Of a stretch of DNA of 64,000 nucleotides, positions 51,420-62,295 are shown one piece after another. Source of the DNA: Sphaerisporangium rhizosphaerae (GTDB lineage Bacteria; Actinomycetota; Actinomycetes; Streptosporangiales; Streptosporangiaceae). The notes below the pieces were generated by a model. It was given only the letters and a program-made list of their open reading frames with translations, was not told the origin of the DNA and searched no databases. The position numbers and the translations under genes were made by a program. The DNA lies in the NCBI RefSeq assembly GCF_042665155.1, contig NZ_JBHTCG010000021.1:1-64000 (forward strand). The letters are read 5' to 3'. Every line of letters begins with the position of its first letter. Within the stretch, counting starts at the first letter, position 1.

Positions 51420-52964
51420 ATGCAGTACGACTACGTCATCGTCGGAGCGGGCTCGGCCGGCTGCGTCCTGGCCAACCGGCTCTCGGCGGACCCCTCGGTG
51501 CGGGTGGCGCTGCTGGAGGCCGGCGGGGCCGACCGCAAGTTCGAGATCCGCGTGCCCGCCGCCTTCTCCAAGCTGTTCAAGACCCCCTACGACTGGGACT
51601 TCACCACCGCCGAGCAGAAGGAGATGGGCGGGCGCAGGCTGTACTGGCCCCGCGGCAGGACCTTGGGCGGCTCCTCGTCGATGAACGCCCAGATGTGGGT
51701 GCGCGGTCACCGGGCCGACTACGACGGCTGGAACCTGCCGGGCTGGTCCTACGAGGAGGTCCTGCCGTACTTCCGGCGCTCGGAGCGGCGGGTCGGCTCC
51801 AATCACGGCGCGGTGTACGGGACCGACGGCCCGACCTACATCTCCGAGCTGCGCGCCCCCAACGTGACCACCCAGGCGTTCCTGCGCGCCTGCGAGGAGA
51901 TGGGGCTCACCCGCCTTCCGGAGCTCAACGGCCCCTCCAACGAGGGCTTCTCCCCGACGCCGGTCACCCAGGACCGGGGGCGCCGCTGGAGCGCCGCCGA
52001 CGCCTACCTGCGGCCCGCGATGGGCCGCCCGAACCTGACCGTGCTCACCGCCGCGCAGGCCGAGCGCCTCCTGCTGGACGAGGACGGCCGGGCGACGGGC
52101 GTGGAGTACGGCGGGGGCCGCAGGGTGAGCGCGGGCAAGGAGGTCATCGTGTCGGCCGGGGCGGTCGGCTCGCCGCACCTGCTCATGCTCTCGGGCATCG
52201 GCGACCCCGACGCGCTGCGGGCCGCCGGGGTCGAGCCGCGGCACGAGCTGCCCGGAGTCGGCCGCAACCTGATGGACCACCTCGCCTCGGCGGTCATGCT
52301 GGAGTGCCCCCGGCCGGTCACCCTGGCCGGCGCCGAGTCGCTCGGCAACCTCGCCCGCTACCTGCTGCGCCGCGACGGCCTGCTGACCTCCAACGTCGGA
52401 GAGGCGGTGGCCTTCGTCCGGACCTCCCCCGAGGAACCCGCCCCGGACATCGAGCTGCTGTTCGCCCCGGCGCCGTTCGTCGACCACGGGCTCACCCCGC
52501 CGCCCGGGCACGGGATCACCATCGGCGTCATCCTGCTCCAGCCCGAGAGCCGCGGGCGGATCACCCTGGACGGCCGGGACGTGGTGATCGACCCGCGCTA
52601 CCTGACCGCGCAGGCCGACGTGCGCCGGATGGTGGCCGGGCTGAGAAGGGCGCAGGAGGCGTTCGCCACGACGGCGCTCGCGCCGTACGCGGGCGCGCCG
52701 ATGAAGCCCTACGAGGGCGCGCGGACCGACGAGGAGCTCGCCCGGTACGTCCGCGAGCGCTCCGAGACGCTGTACCACCCGGCGGGCACCTGCAAGATGG
52801 GCATCGAGGACGACGCGGTGGTGGACCCCTCGCTGCGCGTCATCGGCGTGCCGGGGCTGCGCGTGGTGGACGCCTCGGTCATGCCGATGCTGAACCGCGG
52901 CCACACCCACGCCCCGACCATCATGATCGCCGAGCGGGCGGCCGACCTGATCCGCGGGGCGTGA
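51420..52964 (+). CDS. GMC family FAD-dependent alcohol dehydrogenase/oxidase
   Basis: 514 aa. The dinucleotide-binding motif VIVGAGSAGCVLANRLS is at residues 6-22. GMC signature 1 lies at RGRTLGGSSSMNAQMWVRG and signature 2 at GAVGSPHLLMLSGIG. The catalytic His is in LYHPAGTCKMG and the His/Asn pair in MLNRGHTHAPTIMIAE. It resembles choline dehydrogenase-type and alkanol oxidases. One base separates its stop from the P450 start, so it is co-transcribed and probably oxidises the alcohol made by the P450 (inference). GGAGG sits five bases before ATG 51420. Confidence 0.9.
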   Translation: MQYDYVIVGAGSAGCVLANRLSADPSVRVALLEAGGADRKFEIRVPAAFSKLFKTPYDWDFTTAEQKEMGGRRLYWPRGRTLGGSSSMNAQMWVRGHRADYDGWNLPGWSYEEVLPYFRRSERRVGSNHGAVYGTDGPTYISELRAPNVTTQAFLRACEEMGLTRLPELNGPSNEGFSPTPVTQDRGRRWSAADAYLRPAMGRPNLTVLTAAQAERLLLDEDGRATGVEYGGGRRVSAGKEVIVSAGAVGSPHLLMLSGIGDPDALRAAGVEPRHELPGVGRNLMDHLASAVMLECPRPVTLAGAESLGNLARYLLRRDGLLTSNVGEAVAFVRTSPEEPAPDIELLFAPAPFVDHGLTPPPGHGITIGVILLQPESRGRITLDGRDVVIDPRYLTAQADVRRMVAGLRRAQEAFATTALAPYAGAPMKPYEGARTDEELARYVRERSETLYHPAGTCKMGIEDDAVVDPSLRVIGVPGLRVVDASVMPMLNRGHTHAPTIMIAERAADLIRGA

Positions 52965-52965
52965 G

Positions 52966-54225
<1,260 letters not shown>

Positions 54226-54266
54226 GCCGCCCGCGGCCGCCGGGGAGATCGCGCGCGGTTTGACGT

Positions 54267-54278
54267 AAGTGAGCACTT
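54267..54278. promoter_or_regulatory. palindrome in the promoter of the second P450
   Basis: AAGTG-AG-CACTT, perfect, directly after TTGACG (54260-54265), a likely -35, and 18 bp before the P450 start. A repressor bound here would block this internal promoter. Confidence 0.5.
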
Positions 54279-54295
54279 CTCTCAATCATGGAAGC

Positions 54296-55576
54296 ATGAG
54301 CGTGGAAACACCCCCCGGCCGCCGACCGATCACCTCCTACGACCAGATCGACCTGTCCGACTGGGACTTCTGGGCACGGCCGATGGCCGAGCGCGAGCAC
54401 GCCTTCGAGCTGCTGCGCGGCCGTGAGACCCCGGTCTTCTTCGCCGAGCCGGAGCTGTCGTTCGCGCCCCCGGGCGAGGGGTACCACGCGATCGTCCGGC
54501 ACGCCGACGTCCTGGCGATCAGCCGCAACCCGGAGGTGTTCAGCTCGGGCGAGGGCGGCGCCACCAACATCGCCGACATGCCCGCCGAGTTCGCCGAGTA
54601 CTTCGGCTCGATGATCAACATGGACGACCCGCGGCACGCCCGGCTGCGGCGCATCGTCTCGCGGGCCTTCACGCCGAAGATGATCCAGAAGTTCGAGGAG
54701 GACGTGCGGACCGCGGCCGCCCGCATCGTGGACGAGCTGCTGGAGAAGGGGCCGGGCTGCGACTTCGTCACCGAGGTGGCCGCCCGCCTGCCCCTGAAGA
54801 TCATCTGCGACATGATGGGCATCCCCGAGAAGGACTACGGGTACGTCTTCGACCGGTCGAACGTCATCCTCGGCGCCTCCGACCCCGAGTACGTGCCCTC
54901 CGGCGACCAGGACGAGATCGTCAGCGCCCTGCTCACCGCGGGGATGGAGCTCCAGCAGCTCGTGCAGGACCTCGCCGCCTTCCGCGCCGAGAACCCCACG
55001 GGCGATCTCACCTCCTCGCTGGTCAACGCCAACGTCGACGGCGAGCGGCTCACCATGCAGGAGCTCGGGTCGTTCTTCATCCTGCTCGTCGTGGCCGGCA
55101 ACGAGACCACCAGGAACGCCATCTCGCAGGGTTTGCTGCTGCTCACCCGCAACCCCGCCGAGAAGGCGCGCTGGCTGAGCGATGTCGAGGGCCACGCGCC
55201 CAAGGCGGTGGAGGAGATCGTCCGGCTGGCCTCGCCGGTGAACTACATGCGGCGCAAGGTGACCCGTGACATCGAGCTGAACGGCACGACCTACCACAAG
55301 GGCGAGAAGACGGTGCTGTACTACTGGTCGGCCAACCGGGATGCCGCCGTGTTCGCCGACCCCTACCGGTTCGACATCACCCGCGACCCGAACCCGCATG
55401 TCGGCTTCGGCGGCCCCGGCCCGCACTTCTGCCTGGGCGCCCACCTGGCCCGCCGCGAGATCACCCTGATGTTCCGCGAGCTGCTCCACCGCGTGCCGCG
55501 CATCGAGGCGGGCCGCCCCCAGCGGCTGTTCTCCAGCTTCATCAACGGCGTCAAGCACCTGCCCTGCGACTTCTAG
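54296..55576 (+). CDS. cytochrome P450, CYP124-like (2)
   Basis: 426 aa soluble P450 with strong resemblance to mycobacterial CYP124A1 (phytanic acid/methyl-branched lipid omega-hydroxylase): EYFGSMINMDDPRHARLRRI and VSRAFTPK, LPLKIICDMMGIPEKD, SSLVNANVDGERL, GSFFILLVVAGNETTRNAIS, VEEIVRLASPVNYMRR, SANRDAAVFADPYRFDI, and heme motif FGGPGPHFCLGAHLA with Cys379. ATG 54296 is chosen (GGAAG just before); GTG 54269 is an in-frame alternative that would overlap the palindrome. It has its own promoter but follows the GMC-P450 pair by 70 bp. Confidence 0.92.
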   Translation: MSVETPPGRRPITSYDQIDLSDWDFWARPMAEREHAFELLRGRETPVFFAEPELSFAPPGEGYHAIVRHADVLAISRNPEVFSSGEGGATNIADMPAEFAEYFGSMINMDDPRHARLRRIVSRAFTPKMIQKFEEDVRTAAARIVDELLEKGPGCDFVTEVAARLPLKIICDMMGIPEKDYGYVFDRSNVILGASDPEYVPSGDQDEIVSALLTAGMELQQLVQDLAAFRAENPTGDLTSSLVNANVDGERLTMQELGSFFILLVVAGNETTRNAISQGLLLLTRNPAEKARWLSDVEGHAPKAVEEIVRLASPVNYMRRKVTRDIELNGTTYHKGEKTVLYYWSANRDAAVFADPYRFDITRDPNPHVGFGGPGPHFCLGAHLARREITLMFRELLHRVPRIEAGRPQRLFSSFINGVKHLPCDF

Positions 55577-55637
55577 CGGGCCGCCGGCCGCCGCCCCGGC
55601 TCACGGCCGGGGGCGGGCCGGGCCGGAGGCGGCCCGC
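55576..55637. terminator. bidirectional terminator
   Basis: GCGGGCCGCC and GGCGGCCCGC form the outer 10-bp stem, with a second GC-rich stem (CCGCCCCGGC with its near complement) inside. It lies between the convergent P450 and proline-rich membrane protein genes. Confidence 0.65.
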
Positions 55638-55642
55638 CGGGG

Positions 55643-57508
55643 TCAGGAGGCGGGGCCGGCCGGCCTGATCGAGGAGAACACGGTGTTGACGTCGGGCAGC
55701 AGTTCCTTCTTGCCGTCCGGCACCGCCATGTAGACGATCACCGGCAGATCGGCCCCCGTGCTCACCGCGGCGACGACCAGCGTCGTCTTGGCGTCGCCCG
55801 CCATGACCTGGTAGGCGGCCAGGCGCGCGGGGTGCCCGCCGGCGGCGACCTTCTGCTCGGCGGTCTTGACGATCTTGTTGCCCGCCGGGAAGAACTTGTT
55901 GCGCGCGGCGAAGGCCACCGAACTGATCACCGGGGCCAGGTCGTCCGGCTTGGCCGCGTCGTACTTCGAGGCCAGGGCCGCGGGAAGCCGGCCCGTCATG
56001 ACGTGCGCGAACTGCGGCTTGCCCGCCGGGTCGGTGCCCGCGGCGACGTACTGGCGCGTGGTGTAGCCGTAGGTCTCCTGGACGTGCTGGGAGCGAAGGT
56101 CCAGCCGCCACGGCCCGCCGAGGCGCACGACGCTGAGGCCGGCGGCCTTGTCGGTGAGGATGCCCGCGCGGGGCGAGGCCTGGCCGCGGTACCTGGGCAG
56201 CCGGCCGATCGACTGCGGCTTGGTGGTGCCGGTGCCCCCCTTGCCGGAGGTGGAGGCCTTGGCGGTGCTCTTGGGGGAGGGATCGCCGGAGGCGGTGGAG
56301 CCGTTCCCGCCCGAGCCGCTCAGCGGGCCCACCAGGAACGCCCACAGCAGGGCCGCCACCAGGGCGACCAGGACCGAGGCGACCAGCGCCGGCAGCCATA
56401 CGCGCCTGCCGTTGCCGGCCTCGTCGTCGCCCTCCTCGCCCATCGCGTCGTAGTTCTCGCCGAAGACGGTGTTCCACAGCTCCTGCTGGCGCTCCGGGGG
56501 AGGGGTCTTGGGCCCGCTGATCTGCCCGGCGGTGACGAACGGCTTGTAGGGGTCGGCGGGGTCGTCCGGGGCGGCGTGACGACGTCCCGGCGGGGCCTCG
56601 GGCGCGGCCGGGCCGGGCACCCGCATGGTGGTCTCGGTGCCGGCCGGGACGTACGCGCCCGTCGGCGCCTGGAGCGGGCCGGTCGCGGGCGGGGCCTGGC
56701 GGCCGGGCGCCTGCTGGGGACCGGACGGCGAGGGGGCGTACCCCTGCGGGCCGGTGGGCGAAGGCGTGTACCGCTGGTCGCCGGCGGGGGCGTAGGCCTG
56801 CGGACCGGCGGCCGCCTGCCGCTGGGGCCCGGAAACGGAACCGGGGTGCGGGGTGTGCGGCTGCTGCGGGCCGGTCGAGGGGCCGTGCGGCAGGGGCCCG
56901 GTCGGCTGCGGGGTGTACTGCGGCCCGGAGGGCTGGGAGGTGTACTGCGGCCCGGTCGGCTGGGGGGTGTACTGCTGCGGCGCGCCGGGCTGCGGGGTGT
57001 ACTGCTGCGGCCCCGTGGGCTGGGAGGTGTACTGCGGTCCGGTGGACTGGGGGGTGTACTGCTGGGGCCCGGTGGGCTGGGGGGAGAACGGCGGGTCGGC
57101 GAGCGGTGGCGGAGGCGGGAAGGCCGTCTGCGTGGCGGTGTCGCGAGGGGCGGGGGCGCCGTACTGATGCCCCTCTCCGGGCGAGAGGGGGTCGGCGGCG
57201 CGGCCGCCGTAGGGCGCCGGGTCGAACACCGAGGGCGATGGGGGCGGGGGAGGAGGCGGCATCTCCGGCCACGCTGGGGGTCGCGTGGACCGGCTGGACT
57301 GCTCAGGAGCCATTGCTGGCGAACCTCCCGACATCATGCCCGGATTGGGGGTGCTCGGCATGATCTCATGCGGAGCGGGGGTCTCCGCAGGAGAATCCGA
57401 GAAAGCTCCCCTGAACTGCAGGCCTGTCGGGTCGGTCGGAGGGTCCTGCATCGGCAGGCTCTCTTCCGCGACATTGGGGCCACGTGCCGGTTCATACGAG
57501 TTCGCCAC
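55643..57508 (-). CDS. proline-rich single-pass membrane protein
   Basis: 621 aa. The cytosolic N-terminal ~370 residues are Pro/Gln/Gly-rich with about a dozen copies of a PQPTGPQQYT-like repeat (residues ~150-280). One transmembrane helix (~376-400) is followed by a Ser/Gly/Thr/Lys linker and an outside domain (~435-621) that begins RYRGQASPRAGILTDKAAGL, contains RLGGPWRLDLRSQHVQETYG and ends PDVNTVFSSIRPAGPAS. The outside domain is paralogous to that of the protein at 29716-30837. GTG 57508 lies six bases after TACCCT. Function unknown; the repeats resemble scaffold regions of wall-growth proteins. Confidence 0.82.
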   Translation of the reverse strand: MANSYEPARGPNVAEESLPMQDPPTDPTGLQFRGAFSDSPAETPAPHEIMPSTPNPGMMSGGSPAMAPEQSSRSTRPPAWPEMPPPPPPPSPSVFDPAPYGGRAADPLSPGEGHQYGAPAPRDTATQTAFPPPPPLADPPFSPQPTGPQQYTPQSTGPQYTSQPTGPQQYTPQPGAPQQYTPQPTGPQYTSQPSGPQYTPQPTGPLPHGPSTGPQQPHTPHPGSVSGPQRQAAAGPQAYAPAGDQRYTPSPTGPQGYAPSPSGPQQAPGRQAPPATGPLQAPTGAYVPAGTETTMRVPGPAAPEAPPGRRHAAPDDPADPYKPFVTAGQISGPKTPPPERQQELWNTVFGENYDAMGEEGDDEAGNGRRVWLPALVASVLVALVAALLWAFLVGPLSGSGGNGSTASGDPSPKSTAKASTSGKGGTGTTKPQSIGRLPRYRGQASPRAGILTDKAAGLSVVRLGGPWRLDLRSQHVQETYGYTTRQYVAAGTDPAGKPQFAHVMTGRLPAALASKYDAAKPDDLAPVISSVAFAARNKFFPAGNKIVKTAEQKVAAGGHPARLAAYQVMAGDAKTTLVVAAVSTGADLPVIVYMAVPDGKKELLPDVNTVFSSIRPAGPAS

Positions 57509-57651
57509 GCGAAAAGGGTAAACTAAAGGGACATATGAGGTCACAACGGATCTATCACCTTTGGTCCGCCGCCTGCCCGTTTTCCCGGGGTTATCAGGGG
57601 TGCCGCCGGAAGGCCATGAAGACCGATTGCCCGCTGCGCTACCCTTGAGCT

Positions 57652-57699
57652 ATGCGTGGCAGGACCCTGCTTCTTAGCGGGCCGCGCCGACCGAGCTGA
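57652..57699 (+). CDS. leuS leader peptide
   Basis: 15-residue ORF MRGRTLLLSGPRRPS with three consecutive leucine codons, CTG CTT CTT. CTT is rare in this GC-rich genome, which would make the ribosome sensitive to leucyl-tRNA supply. It has no Shine-Dalgarno and starts six bases after a -10, so it is probably translated leaderless. Confidence 0.65.
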   Translation: MRGRTLLLSGPRRPS

Positions 57700-57719
57700 G
57701 ACACCGGTCGACGCGGCTG

Positions 57720-57746
57720 CCCCTCGTGCCCACGAGGGGTTTCTTT
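57720..57746 (+). terminator. intrinsic terminator (attenuator) before leuS
   Basis: CCCCTCGTG and CACGAGGGG form a 9-bp stem with a very short loop, directly followed by TTTCTTTATT. It is the only U-run terminator seen in the window and lies upstream of leuS, not after a gene. Confidence 0.8.
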
Positions 57747-57784
57747 ATTGGTCCAGCCATCCGCGCTGAGTCGATCCGAGGGAC

Positions 57785-60250
<2,466 letters not shown>

Positions 60251-60288
60251 CCCGCCGGCCGCGCACCGGCCGGGGCGGCATGCGAAAC

Positions 60289-60323
60289 GCCTGAGCGCTC
60301 ACCGGAAGGGTGAGCGCTCAGGC
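60289..60323. terminator. bidirectional terminator between leuS and lexA
   Basis: GCCTGAGCGCTCACC and GGTGAGCGCTCAGGC form a perfect 15-bp stem with a 5-base loop between the two convergent genes. Confidence 0.85.
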
Positions 60324-60357
60324 GCGGACGGGGAATCGCGAGAGGCGGGGGCGGCGG

Positions 60358-61071
60358 TCAGAGCTTGCGCAGCACCGCGACGACCTTGCCCAGGACGGTC
60401 GCCTCGTCACCGGGGATGGGGTCGTAGTTGGCGTTGTGCGGCACCAGCCAGACGTGGCCGTCCTTGCGCTTGAAGGTCTTCACCGTGGCCTCGCCGTCGA
60501 TCATGGCGGCGACGATGTCGCCGTTGTCGGCCACCGGCTGCTGGCGCACGACCACCCAGTCGCCGTCGGCGATGGCGACGTCGATCATCGAGTCTCCGGC
60601 GACCTGGAGCAGGAACAGCGTGCCCTCGCCGACGAGCTGCTTGGGCAGGGCGAAGACGTCCTCGACCCGCTCTTCGGCAAGGATGGGGCCACCGGCGGCG
60701 ATGCGGCCGACCAGGGGGACGAACGCGGCCGTCGGGCGGGTCACGAGCTGTTCGTCCTCGCCGGGCGCGACGGGGTCGACCCACAGCGCCGGCTCGCCGG
60801 GCAGGCGGACCTCCAGTGCGCGGGGACGGTGCGGGTCACGGCGGAGATAGCCCTTGCGCTGCAGTGCGGTCAACTGGTGGGACACACTGGAGGTGCTGGT
60901 GAGCTGGACGGCCTCGCCGATCTCGCGCATGGACGGCGGATACCCGCGCTGCTGGACCGAGTCACGGATCACCTCGAGGATCTTGCGTTGCCGCGGGGTG
61001 AGACCAAGGGAGTCACGCCTGCGCACCGCCAGATCGCTGACGACCGTGCCGATCTCTTGCTGCTCGCTCAC
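60358..61071 (-). CDS. lexA: SOS repressor LexA
   Basis: 237 aa. The winged helix-turn-helix (~20-85) contains LTPRQRKILEVIRDSVQQRG and PPSMREIGEAVQLTSTSSVS. The self-cleavage site is Ala126-Gly127 in RIAAGGP, with the catalytic Ser161 (GDSMIDVAI) and Lys198 (EATVKTFKRK). It represses DNA-damage genes and is inactivated by RecA filaments. GTG 61071 has GGAGG at ideal distance; the longer frame to 61167 is unlike LexA. Two candidate SOS boxes upstream suggest autoregulation. Confidence 0.97.
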   Translation of the reverse strand: MSEQQEIGTVVSDLAVRRRDSLGLTPRQRKILEVIRDSVQQRGYPPSMREIGEAVQLTSTSSVSHQLTALQRKGYLRRDPHRPRALEVRLPGEPALWVDPVAPGEDEQLVTRPTAAFVPLVGRIAAGGPILAEERVEDVFALPKQLVGEGTLFLLQVAGDSMIDVAIADGDWVVVRQQPVADNGDIVAAMIDGEATVKTFKRKDGHVWLVPHNANYDPIPGDEATVLGKVVAVLRKL

Positions 61072-61188
61072 AATGTCCTCCTCGCCGGACGCCCCAAGGA
61101 CGCCCTCTGACGCCAAACCGCCCGGCCGGCTCCCCATCCGTATTGCTCGTGTCGCACACAGCGACAATAACCCTGTTCAAGATCGTCA

Positions 61189-61204
61189 TCAAACAGTTGT
61201 TCGA
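61189..61204. promoter_or_regulatory. SOS (LexA) box 1
   Basis: TCAAACAGTTGTTCGA matches the actinobacterial LexA consensus TCGAAC-N4-GTTCGA at 11 of 12 fixed positions, 118 bp upstream of lexA. Confidence 0.75.
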
Positions 61205-61256
61205 GAGTCGCCCATTCGGTGAACCGTCCGGTGAACGACATCGTACGGGAGTTCGA

Positions 61257-61272
61257 TCGATATCGTGTTCGA
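61257..61272. promoter_or_regulatory. SOS (LexA) box 2, weaker
   Basis: TCGATATCGTGTTCGA has a perfect right half (GTTCGA) and 4 of 6 positions in the left half, 68 bp beyond box 1. Confidence 0.45.
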
Positions 61273-61477
61273 CTCACGCGATCTTATGCCGGAGGGGCGC
61301 CGAAGTCGATCAACCGTGGCGCGGTGCCGGGGTGACCGCTGATGCCCTGGTTGCGGACGAGGGGGCGCGCCCCGCGACACGCCGGTTCCACCGCCGTTCG
61401 CCCTGATGGCGGGCCCGATCGCGGCGCACCGGCGGTTCCGACTTGCGTTCATGGTGCGTCACTCCTACGGTTGGACC

Positions 61478-61493
61478 ACAACATCTAGTAGTT
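61478..61493. promoter_or_regulatory. NrdR box 1
   Basis: ACAACATCTAGTAGTT resembles the NrdR consensus ACACTATATATAGTGT. It lies 29 bp from box 2, near the helical spacing known for tandem NrdR boxes, about 220 bp upstream of nrdR. Confidence 0.6.
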
Positions 61494-61506
61494 ACACCGA
61501 TGTGGT

Positions 61507-61522
61507 TCACCATAGGTTGTGT
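61507..61522. promoter_or_regulatory. NrdR box 2
   Basis: TCACCATAGGTTGTGT, second of a tandem pair. Together they suggest that nrdR-nrdJ is autorepressed when dATP is high. The rest of 61072-61711 holds no gene. Confidence 0.6.
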
Positions 61523-61711
61523 TTCCGTCGGCGCGCTGAAGGCAGGCCGCAGTGCGTGCGCGAGCTTATTCGCATGCGCGCGCGAAGGCCTCTCGCGCGT
61601 CCCGCGAATGCGCAAACATAGGGCGGCTTTTACCGGGACGCGCGTCCCGGGCTCCCGCGATTTCGGGGGCGGTGCTCCTGTGACCGGTGGGAGCCGAGAA
61701 AAGGAGGCGAC

Positions 61712-62173
61712 ATGCATTGTCCATTCTGTCGTCATCCGGACACCAGGGTCATCGACAGCCGTTCCACCGAGGACGGCGCGGCGATCCGCCGGCGGCGCAC
61801 CTGCCCTGAGTGCGGGCGCCGGTTCACCACGCAGGAGACGGTGTTGCTGATGGTGGGCAAACGCAGCGGCGTGACCGAGCCCTTCTCGCGGGACAAGGTG
61901 ATCGCCGGCGTCCGCCGGGCCTGCCAGGGGCGGCCCGTCAGCGAGGACTCGCTGGCGCAGCTCGGCCAGCGCGTCGAAGAGAGCATCCGGGCCACCGGCT
62001 CCGCCGAGATCCCCGCCCACCAGGTCGGGCTGGCGATCCTCGGGCCGCTGCGCGAGCTGGACGAGGTGGCCTACCTGCGTTTCGCCTCGGTCTACCGGGG
62101 CTTCGAGACGCTCGCCGACTTCGAAGAGGAGATCCAGCAGCTCAGGTCGGCGCGAGCCGCCAGAGAAGGCTGA
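61712..62173 (+). CDS. nrdR: transcriptional repressor NrdR
   Basis: 153 aa. N-terminal zinc ribbon with Cys3, Cys6, Cys31 and Cys34 (MHCPFCRHPDTRV, RRRRTCPECGRRFTT), followed by the ATP-cone domain (~47-137; VGKRSGVTEPFSRDKVIAGV, YLRFASVYRGFETLADF). The cone senses ATP/dATP, and the repressor controls ribonucleotide reductase genes. Preceded by AAAGGAGG at good spacing and followed by nrdJ on the same strand, 122 bp later, its expected target. Confidence 0.97.
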   Translation: MHCPFCRHPDTRVIDSRSTEDGAAIRRRRTCPECGRRFTTQETVLLMVGKRSGVTEPFSRDKVIAGVRRACQGRPVSEDSLAQLGQRVEESIRATGSAEIPAHQVGLAILGPLRELDEVAYLRFASVYRGFETLADFEEEIQQLRSARAAREG

Positions 62174-62295
62174 TCGCCCACCGCGGGCCCGGCGGGGCCC
62201 GACGACCAGATGTTGCCCCGGCGCCGGGGGATGCCAGCGGCGTGACGATGTGTTTCCAAGACGAGGGCTCCTCGGAGCCCCGGAAGGGGGAGAGC

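Larger units (their letters stand above)
57640..57784 (+). promoter_or_regulatory. leuS leader: promoter and leucine attenuator
   Basis: TACCCT (57640-57645) is six bases before a leader-peptide ATG (57652). Downstream, GCCGCGCCGACCG (57681-57693) can pair with CGGTCGACGCGGC (57706-57718) with one mismatch, followed by an intrinsic terminator at 57720-57746. Placement of leucine codons before the first stem fits ribosome-mediated attenuation: stalling would alter folding and allow read-through into leuS. I could not define the antiterminator pairing by eye. Confidence 0.65.

Noticed and set aside
57640..57784. T-box riboswitch before leuS
   Set aside because: No GGGUGGNACCGCG-type T-box sequence or specifier stem; the leucine leader ORF explains the terminator better.
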